A stretch of 31,759 bases of DNA from JAKASX01 sp035534495 (GTDB taxonomy: Bacteria; Acidobacteriota; Terriglobia; Acidiferrales; UBA7541): NCBI GenBank assembly GCA_035534495.1, contig DATLRW010000194.1, positions 1 through 31,759 on the forward strand, in the 5' to 3' direction. Shown piece after piece: positions 1-8,488 of the stretch. The notes beneath the pieces were generated by a model that made no database searches, was not told the DNA's origin, and saw nothing but the letters and a program-made list of their open reading frames with translations. The position numbers and the translations under genes were made by a program. The first letter of the stretch is position 1. Each line of letters opens with the position of its first letter.

Positions 1-2
1 AA

Positions 3-74
3 CTCATCCAGGACTTGGCCGGGCGCGTCGCCGTCTACCACGGCGACACAAAATTGCAGATCGAGGCCCTCTAA
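3..74 (+). CDS. IS transposase, C-terminal 23 residues
   Basis: An open frame enters from the left edge and ends at TAA 72-74, giving the tail IQDLAGRVAVYHGDTKLQI plus four residues. It stops 12 bases before the inner edge of the terminal repeat, the usual place for a transposase stop. No catalytic motif is visible because the gene body lies outside the window. The assignment rests on position next to the repeat and on the matching IS at the right edge. Confidence 0.6.
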   Translation, partial: LIQDLAGRVAVYHGDTKLQIEAL

Positions 75-86
75 AAAAATAACGAG

Positions 87-121
87 GGGGTGACATTTTC
101 ACTCGGCTGTTAGGGGTGACA
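87..121 (-). repeat. IS right terminal inverted repeat (IRR)
   Basis: Read on the minus strand from 121 inward, this 35-base repeat starts TGTCACCCC and ends TGTCACCCC. It matches the left repeat at 31643-31678 with two mismatches and one one-base gap. The nine-base unit occurs at both ends of each repeat, so each IS end probably carries two transposase binding sites. The repeat ends 56 bases before the stop codon of the first Rieske gene. Confidence 0.8.
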
Positions 122-177
122 TTTTTACCTTGCTACAACAGGGTGGACTTCCGCCGTGCTAGGCCGACAATGCCGCC

Positions 178-756
178 TCAGATCGAGATGATGGCGTGGG
201 TATCGTGGAACTGGTCGATTCCGGCGTACGCTTCGTCCACGAACAGGACCCCTTTATTCACCTGAATGGTGCCATCGGCTTGCATGGCAATCCAGCAGCG
301 ATCCATGGGCCGAGGAGCCGGTCCCGCAAAGTTGACTCCATCGATGTCGTACTCGCTGCCGTGACAGGGGCAATGGAAGATGTGCTGGTTCGGCAGCCAG
401 TCCGGCGTGCACCCCAAATGCGTGCACTTGGCGTGAATCACGAACAGGTCTCCCGGGTCTTTCCGCACCCAGATCCGGTGGCTCTGCAGGAACTGCTGGT
501 TTACCCCGTCCTGGAAATCGGCGGGATAACCGATGTTGAACACCGTAGCGGGTTGAAAGAGCGTCCGGGGAAAGAAATAGCGCAAGAACATCAGGAAATT
601 GACGCCGAGGTAGCCGAAAACGCACGCGAGTACGACCTTGCGACGGCCCCGGTTGACGTCTTCCTTGCTCCGCCCATTTCCGGCACTGGTGCTCCCGGCC
701 GGTTGCTGCGGTGGAACCGATTTGACGCTGTCGAGTTTATTGTTTTGTTCCGTCAT
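178..756 (-). CDS. Rieske [2Fe-2S] protein, membrane-anchored (copy 1)
   Basis: This 192-residue protein has a basic N-terminus with a twin arginine (RRK, 38-40), one membrane segment at about 41-61 and a Rieske domain at about 75-165. The cluster motifs are CTHLGC (111-116) and CPCHG (129-133). C111, H113, C129 and H132 are the expected [2Fe-2S] ligands, with C116 and C131 as the structural disulfide. Such proteins pass electrons from quinol to a cytochrome c in bc-type or alternative complexes, on the outer face of the inner membrane. A GAAGGA ribosome site lies 5 bases before the ATG. Rieske genes of this type normally precede cytochrome b; here an IS end follows 56 bases downstream and no cytochrome b is seen. 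The partner complex is therefore unknown. Confidence 0.93.
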   Translation of the reverse strand: MTEQNNKLDSVKSVPPQQPAGSTSAGNGRSKEDVNRGRRKVVLACVFGYLGVNFLMFLRYFFPRTLFQPATVFNIGYPADFQDGVNQQFLQSHRIWVRKDPGDLFVIHAKCTHLGCTPDWLPNQHIFHCPCHGSEYDIDGVNFAGPAPRPMDRCWIAMQADGTIQVNKGVLFVDEAYAGIDQFHDTHAIISI

Positions 757-1126
757 GATCTTCCTTCAAAGAGCGGGAAAAGGATACGACAAACCGGAGA
801 GAAGCCCAAATTGCGAATGGATTCCGCCCTTCGGCCATCAATGATGAAGCGTTATTTCATCCGTTGCAAGGGGTTCTCGCCATTTTTCTGCCGGTGGATT
901 TTCACCAAATGGGAAGCTTTCGATCCAACGAAGCCGCGCCCGGGGGAACCTGCAACCTCAGCCACCGAGCGCCGCCGCGGCCGAACGCCCCGCGAGCGCG
1001 TTTCGGGCGTGGGAATCAAACGCATACCCGCCCTATGACCGGCAGCACACCCTCGCTTGGCGGGCCACAGGCTGTCCAGGCTATCCGCCGGTCCTTGCCC
1101 CCTCCGCCACGAGATACGCTGCCTCC
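757..1126 (-). promoter_or_regulatory. Leader of Rieske copy 1, related to the leader of copy 2
   Basis: This 370-base gap has no gene I can support. Its first ~150 bases share islands with the region upstream of copy 2 (1700-1850): GGAGAGAAG, GATTCCGCCCT, CCAT, TGATG, CGTTGCAA and CCATTTTT occur in the same order. The duplication thus included the control region. On the minus strand a weak promoter can be drawn in both leaders: TTGCAA (864-869; 1810-1815), then 17-18 bases, then a CATCAT/CATCCT-type -10. The conserved block is clear; the promoter assignment is a guess. Confidence 0.4.
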
Positions 1127-1699
1127 TTAGATCGAGATGATGGCGTGAGAATTGTTGAACTGGTCGATTCCGGCGTACGCTTCGTCCACGAAGAGGATCC
1201 CTTTATTGCAAAGGATGCTGCCGTCGGCCTGCTTTTCAATCCAGCAGCGATCCATGGGCCGCGGAGCCGGTCCCGCAAAGTTGATTCCGTTGATGTCGTA
1301 CTCGCTGCCGTGGCAGGGGCAATGGAAGATGTGCTGGTTCGGCAGCCAGTCCGGCGTGCACCCCAAATGCGTGCACTTGGCGTGAATCACGAACAGGTCT
1401 CCGGGGTCTTTGCGTACCCAGATCCGGTGACTCTCTAGGAACTGCTGGTTCACTCCGTCCTGGAAATCGCCGGGATAGCCGATATTGAACTTCGTGGCGG
1501 GTTGGAAGAGTGTCCGGGGAAAGAAATAGCGCAAGAACATCAGGAAGTTGACCCCGAGGTAGCCGAAAACGCAGGCCATAACGATTTTGCGCCGGGCCTG
1601 GTTGACGTCTTCCCTAAGTTGCCCCTTTTCGGGCTTCCTGCTTCCAGCCGGGGGTTGCGTTGAAACCGATTCGATGTTGTTGGGTCTGTTTTTTTCCAT
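1127..1699 (-). CDS. Rieske [2Fe-2S] protein, membrane-anchored (copy 2)
   Basis: This 190-residue protein is a tandem paralogue of the downstream Rieske gene and is near-identical from the membrane segment to the C-terminus. Differences concentrate in the N-terminal 35 residues and the last 45. Ligands are C109, H111, C127 and H130, all present. I chose the ATG at 1699 because it aligns with the start of copy 1 and has AAGGA just upstream; a longer frame to 1780 has no ribosome site. Both copies are intact with no frameshift. Two isoforms could serve different cytochrome partners or growth conditions, as in bacteria with several Rieske proteins, but nothing here shows this. Confidence 0.92.
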   Translation of the reverse strand: MEKNRPNNIESVSTQPPAGSRKPEKGQLREDVNQARRKIVMACVFGYLGVNFLMFLRYFFPRTLFQPATKFNIGYPGDFQDGVNQQFLESHRIWVRKDPGDLFVIHAKCTHLGCTPDWLPNQHIFHCPCHGSEYDINGINFAGPAPRPMDRCWIEKQADGSILCNKGILFVDEAYAGIDQFNNSHAIISI

Positions 1700-1946
1700 C
1701 ACGGGCTTCCTTGGAGGGACGGAACCAGGACAGGACCAACTGGAGAGAAGGCAGGGTGAAGTAGTGATTCCGCCCTCCAACCATTAGGATGATCCGCCAC
1801 ACTGATTCGTTGCAAACAGCTCTCACCATTTTTGTGCGCCGGTTTTCGTCGAAAAAAGAATGCTTTTGCTGCGGTGAGCGGGAAGAACGGAGGGAAGCCG
1901 GAAATTCCATGGCCTTAGCGCTGGATTAGAAATGCGCGCCACAATC

Positions 1947-2034
1947 TGGTGCCCGGGGCGAGATTCGAACTCGCACGGCCCTTTCAGGCCAGAGGATTTT
2001 AAGTCCTCGGCGTCTGCCATTCCGCCACCCGGGC
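1947..2034 (-). tRNA. tRNA-Leu, anticodon UAA
   Basis: Read on the minus strand, the 88-base sequence begins GCCCGGG and ends CCCGGGCACCA, pairing as a 7-base acceptor stem with encoded CCA. The anticodon stem GAGGA/TCCTC encloses loop CTTAAAA, giving anticodon TAA. A long variable arm (GGCCTGAAAGGGCC) and the T-arm GCGAGTTCGAATCTCGC fit a class II leucine tRNA. Confidence 0.95.
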
Positions 2035-2043
2035 ATCGCCGCA

Positions 2044-2049
2044 ACTATA
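2044..2049 (-). promoter_or_regulatory. Putative -10 box of tRNA-Leu
   Basis: On the minus strand TATAGT (5 of 6 matches to consensus) ends ten bases before the mature tRNA 5' end. That leaves room for a start about 3 bases before the tRNA. No good -35 box is seen at 17 bases; the best is CTGCGC. Confidence 0.35.
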
Positions 2050-2104
2050 GCGAAGAATGCATCCCGGCGCAGCACCCGGCCCGGAGCACCACCACGCAAA
2101 AACG

Positions 2105-2310
2105 GCCCGTCACGAACCGCTGAAACCCATGCGCCCCGCGGGACACAACCGATTCGCTCCCGCTTGGCGATCCCGGGAAGTTCCCGATTCACGCGATTGA
2201 GCGCTTCGAGGACCATCTTCCCGGTCTCGGAATCCTCCGTCCCGTGCCGTCAAAGAAGACGACAATCGTCTGCTTCGCGCTATGATAGGGGCCGTCGGTG
2301 TTGGCCGGTT
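2105..2310 (-). pseudogene. Possible decayed coding remnant, unidentified
   Basis: The gap between tRNA-Leu and the hydrolase gene (2035-2348) reads protein-like on the minus strand across two frames. One frame gives QTIVVFFDGTG. Shifting one frame near 2230 gives TEDSETGKMVLEALNRV and then NRELPGIAKRER. The join looks like the tail of a gene that suffered a frameshift. I do not recognise the family, and random high-GC frames can look like this. On the plus strand TATGAT at 2281-2286 could be a -10 box for the hydrolase gene, without a clear -35. Confidence 0.22.
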
Positions 2311-2348
2311 TCCGGCGGCGCCGCAGACCGAGATAGGAGAAAACTCCG

Positions 2349-3074
2349 ATGGCACAAACACAAAGCCTCAATCTGCCGGTTTCCGATGGAACCAGCATGG
2401 GCGCTTTCATCGCCCGGCCCGACGGTGATTCCGCGGCACCCGGAATTCTGGTTTTCCAGGAAGCGTTCGGCGTGAACGCGCACATCCGCGACATCTGCGG
2501 GCGGCTGGCCGGGGAAGGATTCATCGCGCTGGCGCCGGAGCTGTATCACCGCACCGGGACCGGAGTTGAGATCCGCTACGACGATTTCACTTCCGCGCTC
2601 CCGCATGCCAAGGCGCTGACCGACGCCGGTCTCGAAGCCGACGTCCGCGCGGCGCACAAGGCCCTGGCCGCCGAACCCCGTCTCGATCAAGGCCGCATGG
2701 TTTCGATCGGCTTCTGCATGGGAGGCCGCATCTCGTTTCTCGCCGACGCCCTCTTGTCATTGCGCGCGTCGGTTTCGTTCTATGGCGGCGGCATCGCGCC
2801 GAATCCGATGGGGCCCGGCATTCTCGGCCGCGCCAAGGATCTGCACGCCCCGATCCTGATGTTCTGGGGCGGGCTCGACAAACATATCGGGATCGACCAA
2901 ACCCGGGCGGTTGTGGACGCGCTGCGCGAGGCTAAAAAGCCATACGCCAACGTCGAATTCTCCGATGCCGATCACGGATTCTTCTGCGACGCGCGCCCCA
3001 GCTACAATCCGCTCGCCGCCAAGCACGCCTGGGGACTTACGCTGGCTTTCCTGAGAACCCATCTGGAGGGGTGA
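2349..3074 (+). CDS. Dienelactone hydrolase family protein
   Basis: This 241-residue alpha/beta hydrolase of the dienelactone hydrolase family shows the full catalytic set. The nucleophile is C123 in GFCMGG, the acid is D177 in WGGLDKH and the base is H209 in DADHGFF; E38 in FQEAF matches the glutamate that contacts the cysteine. True dienelactone hydrolases open dienelactones to maleylacetate in chloroaromatic degradation, but many homologues act on other esters, so the substrate is open. There is no signal peptide, so it is cytoplasmic. AGGAGA at 2335-2340 lies 8 bases before the ATG. No aromatic-pathway gene adjoins it. A decayed 3' fragment of a second copy lies at 13464-13603. Confidence 0.9.
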   Translation: MAQTQSLNLPVSDGTSMGAFIARPDGDSAAPGILVFQEAFGVNAHIRDICGRLAGEGFIALAPELYHRTGTGVEIRYDDFTSALPHAKALTDAGLEADVRAAHKALAAEPRLDQGRMVSIGFCMGGRISFLADALLSLRASVSFYGGGIAPNPMGPGILGRAKDLHAPILMFWGGLDKHIGIDQTRAVVDALREAKKPYANVEFSDADHGFFCDARPSYNPLAAKHAWGLTLAFLRTHLEG

Positions 3075-3260
3075 GTTCCCGGTAATCCAACGCAAAATCC
3101 CGGAATCGGCCGGCGCCTCACCTCTATCGCCATGCTCGGGTTTCCTCAAATCCAGGGCTTCCCGAGTGTGGGCGGTGGGATAGGGCCAGCGGCAAGGCCA
3201 CCATCCAGACGCCGCAAACCCCTAACAAATAATTATGCCAGGCATCGACTATCTTTATAC

Positions 3261-3290
3261 TTGACATCGGGTATAGAGCGTGCGTAACCT
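3261..3290 (+). promoter_or_regulatory. Putative promoter of receptor 1
   Basis: A perfect TTGACA (3261-3266) is followed 18 bases later by TAACCT (3285-3290), a weak -10. The expected start lies about 100 bases before the receptor ATG. The leader would include a run of ten G residues at 3313-3322. The rest of the gap 3075-3394 shows no gene. Confidence 0.42.
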
Positions 3291-3312
3291 GCCCCCGTCT
3301 TATTAGGTGGGT

Positions 3313-3322
3313 GGGGGGGGGG
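3313..3322 (+). repeat. G10 homopolymer in the receptor 1 leader
   Basis: Ten consecutive G residues, preceded by GGTGGGT, lie between the putative promoter and the ribosome site of receptor 1. Runs this long are prone to slippage. Because it sits in the leader, slippage would change spacing or structure, not the reading frame. Confidence 0.85.
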
Positions 3323-3394
3323 CTGTGTCTACCGAAGTCCAAAAACGGTCCTGCCGTCGCTATTCTCGCCTTAATCTGGATTAAGGAGGGCTCC

Positions 3395-6300
3395 ATGGTG
3401 CCTCGGTTTCTAAGTTCCCTGAAAGGCTGCGCTCGGGTCGCAACCGGAATTATTCTCGTTCTATTTTTCTGCCAACTTGGTTTCGCGCAAGGCGGCTCTG
3501 GCGTAATCCAGGGAAGCGTGACGGATACAACCGGCGCTTCCATCCCAGGCGCTACCGTCACGATTCGGGACGTTGCAAGAGGCATCACGCGAACCTTGAC
3601 CACCGACCAAGGCGGAGCGTATGTCGCGCCGAACCTTCTTCCTTCGACCTATTCCATCCGGGTGACAGCGCGCGGATTCAGAACCATCGAGAGATCCGGA
3701 GTGACGCTCGAAGTCGGGCAGAACCTGCGCATCGACTTTCCCATGCAGGTTGGCAGGCAGGCGCAAACGGTGGTCGTGACAGGACAGGTCCCCCTGGTGC
3801 AGGTTACCACCGCAACCCTGGGCGGGACGTTCAGCAACAATACGATCAACAACCTTCCATTGATGGGCCGGAACTATAAGAATCTGGCCTCCTTGCGCCC
3901 GGGATCTGCCTGGTATCCGGGAGGCGGCGGCTGGACCCAAAGCAGCAACGGTAGCCGCCCCGAGGAAGCCGGCTACATTGTCGATGGTTTGACCAACCAG
4001 TCTCCGCTGACGTCCCTGGGCGTCATCAACGGAGCGGGTGCTGACGGCGATGCGATCACGCTGCTTCCAATGGATGCCATCCAGGAGTTCCACATCGTCG
4101 AAAATCCGCCGGCGGAATACGGCTTTTATCCCGGGGCCATCATCAACGTTGGATTGAAGTCCGGCACCAACCAGATCCATGGAACAGCATATGCCTTTGG
4201 CCGGAGCGATTCTTTTGACGCGCGCAACTATTTCGATACGGCGCCCGTCAACGGAACCTGCAATCAACAGGGCCCTCAGCCTCTCATCGCATGCAACAAA
4301 TCGCCCGTGGAACTCGAGCAGTGGGGTGCCACAATCGGCGGACCCATCAAGAAGAATAAGCTATTCTATTTCCTGGGATTCGAAGAAGAACGCTATTCGA
4401 TTGGCGACTTGATTCCAGACTCGGTCCCTGAAGCAAACTCGCAAGCCACCACGTTAAATCCTACCGGGGATCCTAGCAATAGCTTCCCGGACGCCATCAG
4501 CGCCCTGCAAGCGAACGGCATTACGCCCGCCGCTCTTAGCCTGCATCTGGCCGGTTGCACCCTGGGACCGCCAATCACTTGCAATGGCGGGCTCTTCGGC
4601 AACAACACGTCATCTTCCAGCTCTTTTACGAATACCTATTCGACCAAGGTCAACACCGACAATGGCTTGGCAAGGATCGATTACCACGTCAACGACAAGA
4701 ACACCATTAACGGCTTCCTGTTTATCGCCCGGGCGCTTGTAACGGCCCCGGACTTCGGGCAGCCATTCTCGCAGCTGAACTCCGCGTGGCTTACGCAGCA
4801 GCCCAATCAACCGCAAGTATTCGACGGAAACTGGGTCTGGACGCCGAATTCGCGTTGGGTGAACGACTTCCGGTTTGGCTACACCTGGTTTCAACGGAAA
4901 AACACATACCTCGACGCAAGCGTTCCGGCAACGCATTACGGGATCAACACCGGCGTAACGAATCCGCTCGTACTGGGATTCCCGAATATCCTGCTCGGAG
5001 GCTTTACCTCTCTCGGTGGGTTCCCCGGTTGGCCCATCTACGCTGGCCCCCTCAACATGTTTGAAGGCACGGACTCGGTTGACTTTTTGCACGGCAAGCA
5101 CGATATCAAGTTCGGTGTAGACATTCATTACAACCGCAACGGCTTCGGCCGATTGTCCCAAGGAAAGGGGTTCTTCCTTTTCGGGGGCGGAAATAACCTC
5201 TCCGGTAATTCAACGCCGCTCGAAGACTTCTTGGCTGGAACCCCGACATTCGGGCGGCTTTTGGGCGGGGTCAAGCTACTGACTCTGAGCAACTGGTGGT
5301 ATGCCACTTTCGTCGAGGATTCCTGGCGTGTCACTCCGAGATTGACGCTGAATCTTGGACTTCGCTGGGATTACGAGACGCCCCTGAAGGAGAGCCAAAA
5401 TCGGCTGGCTAATTTCAATCTCAACGCCGCGCCGGGCGTCTTCCCGATCGAACAGGTCGGCCACCAAATCAGTACCCCCTACAACGCCCAACTCAACAAT
5501 TTTGCGCCGCGCATCGGCGTAGCCTGGGATATTACCGGCAAGGGGACAACCGTCCTGCACGCTGGCTACACCATTGTCTACAACAACGGCATGCCGATGT
5601 TCGAATGGGTGGGGAACGCGTTTGGGAACAACGCGAACACTTTGGGCCTCGAGGCGAACCCCGCCGCCGCCACGATCGTCGTGAACGGCGTGGCCACTCG
5701 GCCGTGCCCTTCCTGCACGGTTAGCTACGGCAACGTTGTCACCGGCGGCCCGACTCTCAACGCTGCCTGGCAGAGCCAGCCGGGCGATGGCACTGGCACT
5801 CCCCTTTTCGCCAACGCCGGCTCGGTGGTGTGCGGCGATGGCGTCGGCAGCGACCCCGGGCCATGCAGCATCTCGCCAGTAGCCCGCAATTGGCTCACTC
5901 CATACAACGCTACTTGGAACTTCGGAATCGAGCACGCCTTCACGAACAACCTTTCCTTGAACGTTGCCTACGTAGGCAATCACGGTTCCAGGTTGCCGAG
6001 TGTCACGGACATCAACCAGATCAACCCCTCATCTTTCGGAGAGTCTGGGCTACCCGGCAGTACCTGCTACAACCTGGGTCAAGGCCCCCACTGCGAAGCC
6101 ACTGCGGATCGTCCGTATGGCACCCAGTACCCTTGGTTGCAGTTTATCAACTATATTTCGAACCTCTATAGTTCCAACTACAACAGCCTGCAAGTAACGG
6201 CGACGCAGCGCCTCGCCCACGGGCTGTCTTTTCTGGCTGGTTATACCTATTCGCATGCCCTCGGCTACGCATGGTCCAATATCGACGAACCCTTGCCGCA

Positions 6301-7123
6301 AAACAGCTACAATCCGTACGCGGAGTACAGCAATAGCCAATTTGACGTCCGGCATCACTTTACGCTCGCTCTAACCTACAACCTTCCCGGAGTCAATGGA
6401 TTCGGACAGATTCTTAAGGGCTGGCAGGTCAATTCCATCATCACGATACAATCCGGTTTGCCTTGGGGAGCGTTCACTTCAACTGGAAGCGTAGACTACA
6501 GCGGAACCGGCGAATATATGGACCGCTGGGACTTCTTCGGCAACAACTCGGACTTTACTTCGACTAACCATACGATTCCGTTTTGCGGCGCTGCTAGCCC
6601 AACCGTTACGGCGGACTTCAGCACCGGGAGCAATATTACGTGCACCGAAGTCCTCCCTGGCGGCACGGAGACGCTGGGCGCTTCACAAACCTCAGCGTTC
6701 GTAGCCAGGTGTTACACCGCCGCCGCCGGCATCAGTGCCGATACGGTAACCTCGCTCAACACCAATGGCTGCTACGCCCAGGGCAGCTCGGTCATGATTC
6801 CACCTGCCTTTGGTAGTTTCGGAACGATGGCTCGGAACCCCTTCCGCGATTCTGGCTTGCGCGACGTGGATTTCTCAGTGACCAAGACTTTCCGGATCAA
6901 GGAACGCCTCAGCACCGAGTTCCGCGCCGAGGTTTTCAATATTTTCAATCATCCCAACTTCACCAATCCATACGGCGCTTCCAACGGCTTCGGCCACAAC
7001 GATCCTGGCAACCCCTCGCAGTTCGGTTGCGGTTGCGAGACGCCCGACGTCGCGGCCGGCAACCCCGTCCTCGGAGCTGGAGGCAATCGCGCCATGCAGC
7101 TCGGCCTGAAGTTGATCTGGTGA
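3395..7123 (+). CDS. Oar-like TonB-dependent receptor with carboxypeptidase-regulatory-like domain (receptor 1)
   Basis: This 1242-residue outer-membrane protein has a signal peptide at 1-32 (ending FAQ), a carboxypeptidase-regulatory-like beta-sandwich at about 36-95, a TonB plug at about 125-265 (INNLPLMGRN, YIVDGLTNQ, NVGLKSGTNQ) and a long beta-barrel ending LGLKLIW. The C-terminal aromatic residue is the usual outer-membrane assembly signal. I chose ATG 3395 because AAGGAGG (3383-3389) precedes it by five bases and the signal peptide then starts correctly. Such receptors import ligands too large for porins, or anchor polymers; the ligand is unknown. It is unusually cysteine-rich, with pairs such as RPCPSC and FGCGC near the end. 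Propeller A follows on the same strand after a terminator-like hairpin. It is most similar to receptor 2. Confidence 0.9.
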   Translation: MVPRFLSSLKGCARVATGIILVLFFCQLGFAQGGSGVIQGSVTDTTGASIPGATVTIRDVARGITRTLTTDQGGAYVAPNLLPSTYSIRVTARGFRTIERSGVTLEVGQNLRIDFPMQVGRQAQTVVVTGQVPLVQVTTATLGGTFSNNTINNLPLMGRNYKNLASLRPGSAWYPGGGGWTQSSNGSRPEEAGYIVDGLTNQSPLTSLGVINGAGADGDAITLLPMDAIQEFHIVENPPAEYGFYPGAIINVGLKSGTNQIHGTAYAFGRSDSFDARNYFDTAPVNGTCNQQGPQPLIACNKSPVELEQWGATIGGPIKKNKLFYFLGFEEERYSIGDLIPDSVPEANSQATTLNPTGDPSNSFPDAISALQANGITPAALSLHLAGCTLGPPITCNGGLFGNNTSSSSSFTNTYSTKVNTDNGLARIDYHVNDKNTINGFLFIARALVTAPDFGQPFSQLNSAWLTQQPNQPQVFDGNWVWTPNSRWVNDFRFGYTWFQRKNTYLDASVPATHYGINTGVTNPLVLGFPNILLGGFTSLGGFPGWPIYAGPLNMFEGTDSVDFLHGKHDIKFGVDIHYNRNGFGRLSQGKGFFLFGGGNNLSGNSTPLEDFLAGTPTFGRLLGGVKLLTLSNWWYATFVEDSWRVTPRLTLNLGLRWDYETPLKESQNRLANFNLNAAPGVFPIEQVGHQISTPYNAQLNNFAPRIGVAWDITGKGTTVLHAGYTIVYNNGMPMFEWVGNAFGNNANTLGLEANPAAATIVVNGVATRPCPSCTVSYGNVVTGGPTLNAAWQSQPGDGTGTPLFANAGSVVCGDGVGSDPGPCSISPVARNWLTPYNATWNFGIEHAFTNNLSLNVAYVGNHGSRLPSVTDINQINPSSFGESGLPGSTCYNLGQGPHCEATADRPYGTQYPWLQFINYISNLYSSNYNSLQVTATQRLAHGLSFLAGYTYSHALGYAWSNIDEPLPQNSYNPYAEYSNSQFDVRHHFTLALTYNLPGVNGFGQILKGWQVNSIITIQSGLPWGAFTSTGSVDYSGTGEYMDRWDFFGNNSDFTSTNHTIPFCGAASPTVTADFSTGSNITCTEVLPGGTETLGASQTSAFVARCYTAAAGISADTVTSLNTNGCYAQGSSVMIPPAFGSFGTMARNPFRDSGLRDVDFSVTKTFRIKERLSTEFRAEVFNIFNHPNFTNPYGASNGFGHNDPGNPSQFGCGCETPDVAAGNPVLGAGGNRAMQLGLKLIW

Positions 7124-7156
7124 AGTAGCTGAACTCCGAGTATCGAACAGCGCGGA

Positions 7157-7192
7157 CCGGAGCCTCTCCAAAAACCGGAGAGGCTCCGGTTT
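7157..7192 (+). terminator. Hairpin after receptor 1
   Basis: A perfect 13-base stem (CCGGAGCCTCTCC / GGAGAGGCTCCGG) encloses loop AAAAACC and is followed by only TTT. It is strong as a hairpin but weak as an intrinsic terminator. It may end most receptor transcripts while letting some read into propeller A. Confidence 0.6.
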
Positions 7193-7348
7193 CCGTCTGC
7201 CATCTCCGGTTACAACGAAAGAAATTTCCCCTACACAAAAAACTCGACCGCGAACCCGGTCAATGATTGCCCGAACCGGCCGGGAAGAGGTCCCCGGAGG
7301 CATCGAACGGAATCACCACAGGCCAAACTCCTCATCCCTAGGAGAATC

Positions 7349-8377
7349 ATGAGAAAAAGATACGTCATTGGGTTGGTCCTGGCGGCAGCGATCGCTCTTG
7401 CATTCACCCCCCGTGTGAAAGCCCAAATGGCGGGACCGAAGCCGCTGGTATTGACGGGTGTCATTCATCTGGACGGCGTAAAGGGGCGTTTCGACCATTT
7501 TTGTTACGGCAAAAGGAACGTGTTTGTTTCGGCGCTCGGCAACAACACGATCGAGGTCGTCTCGTTTGCCGGAAGCACAGTCGTTCATTCCATTACGGGC
7601 GATCCCAGGCCGGAAGGCCTGGTCTATGCGCCGCAATCGGACGAACTCTTTGCCGGAAGCGAGTACGGGAAGCTTTATATCTTCAACGCCACGACCTACA
7701 AGCTCATCAAGACCATTGAGTTCGGCGGTCCCGGCAGCGTGGATGACTTGCGATACGACGAAGCGACCAGGCGCGTCTACGTCTCCTACGGTGAAGACGC
7801 CAGGGGAGCCCTCGCGATGGTGGATGCCATGACCAACCAGCGTCTCAAGAAGGAATATAAGCTGGGGGCCCATCCGGAAGCGTTCGAGCTGGAGACCTCG
7901 GGACCGCACATCTACGTGAATCTTCCGGACCTGAAGCAGATCGCCGTTATCAACCGGAAGACCGGCGTCATCAAACGCTGGCCGATGACGGTCGATCAGC
8001 ACAATTTCCCGATGGCGCTCGATGAAACGGATCACCGCCTGTTCGTCGGAACGCACAACCCGGCGCGGTTGGCGGTCTTCGACACAAATTCAGGCCGATT
8101 GATTGCGGATCTTCCGAGCGTCCAGGACACCGACGACCTATATTACGATCCCGACCGCAAGCGCATTTACGAACCGGGAGGCGCAGGCTACATCAGCGTC
8201 TATCAGCAGATCGACCCCGACCATTATTTCTTGCTGGCCAACGTTCCGAGCGCCATAGGCGCGCGCACGGCCGGGTACTGGGGGAGATTGATCAAGGGCT
8301 TCGACCGCTTCTATCTGGCGGTTCCAGAAGGCATCGACCACGGGGCCCAGATGTGGATCTATACGGTTCAGGATTAG
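7349..8377 (+). CDS. Secreted YncE/YVTN-type beta-propeller (propeller A)
   Basis: This 342-residue protein has a signal peptide (1-25, ending VKA) followed by repeated blades: NNTIEVVSFAGS, KLYIFNATTYKL, ALAMVDAMTNQR, QIAVINRKTGV, RLAVFDTNSGR. Each pairs with a (L/V)YVS or LFVG strand, as in seven-bladed YncE-like propellers. It acts in the periplasm, probably as a binding or scaffold protein; no catalytic residues can be named. AGGAG lies just before the ATG. It follows receptor 1 on the same strand by 225 bases, echoing the E. coli yncD-yncE neighbourhood. It lacks the PCExPSG...C signature of the other three propellers here and ends in a divergent last blade (YISVYQQIDPDHY), so it is the outlier of the four. 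Confidence 0.82.
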   Translation: MRKRYVIGLVLAAAIALAFTPRVKAQMAGPKPLVLTGVIHLDGVKGRFDHFCYGKRNVFVSALGNNTIEVVSFAGSTVVHSITGDPRPEGLVYAPQSDELFAGSEYGKLYIFNATTYKLIKTIEFGGPGSVDDLRYDEATRRVYVSYGEDARGALAMVDAMTNQRLKKEYKLGAHPEAFELETSGPHIYVNLPDLKQIAVINRKTGVIKRWPMTVDQHNFPMALDETDHRLFVGTHNPARLAVFDTNSGRLIADLPSVQDTDDLYYDPDRKRIYEPGGAGYISVYQQIDPDHYFLLANVPSAIGARTAGYWGRLIKGFDRFYLAVPEGIDHGAQMWIYTVQD

Positions 8378-8417
8378 AAGAGGCCGGCAGGATAACATTC
8401 AACCGCTTGGTTGGGTC

Positions 8418-8457
8418 CCTGGGGACGGACGGCGTCGACGCTCCCTCCGTCCCCAGG
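8418..8457. terminator. Hairpin between convergent propellers A and D
   Basis: A perfect 12-base stem (CCTGGGGACGGA / TCCGTCCCCAGG) has a 16-base loop that itself contains the palindrome GCGTCGACGC. It lies between two converging genes and can fold on either transcript. No T-run follows on either strand, so termination is inferred from position and stability. Confidence 0.5.
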
Positions 8458-8488
8458 TGATCCCGTGGTCGTTTGTGCCGGAGAGAAA

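Larger units (their letters stand above)
1..121 (+). mobile_element. Right end of an insertion sequence (cut by the window edge)
   Basis: The segment holds the last codons of a transposase reading frame and then a terminal repeat. The repeat, read inward from position 121, is nearly identical to the repeat at 31643-31678 near the other end of the window. This identifies the two as ends of the same IS family. Only the right end of this copy is visible. The family is probably ISNCY/IS1202-like, judged from the transposase N-terminus of the other copy. Confidence 0.75.

Noticed and set aside
196..1038. Long plus-strand open frame of 280 codons opposite Rieske copy 1
   Set aside because: It is antisense to a gene with full Rieske motifs and its product shows no domain, signal peptide or ribosome site.
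1699..1780. Longer start for Rieske copy 2 at 1780
   Set aside because: No ribosome site there, and the extension has no match in copy 1, whose start aligns with 1699.
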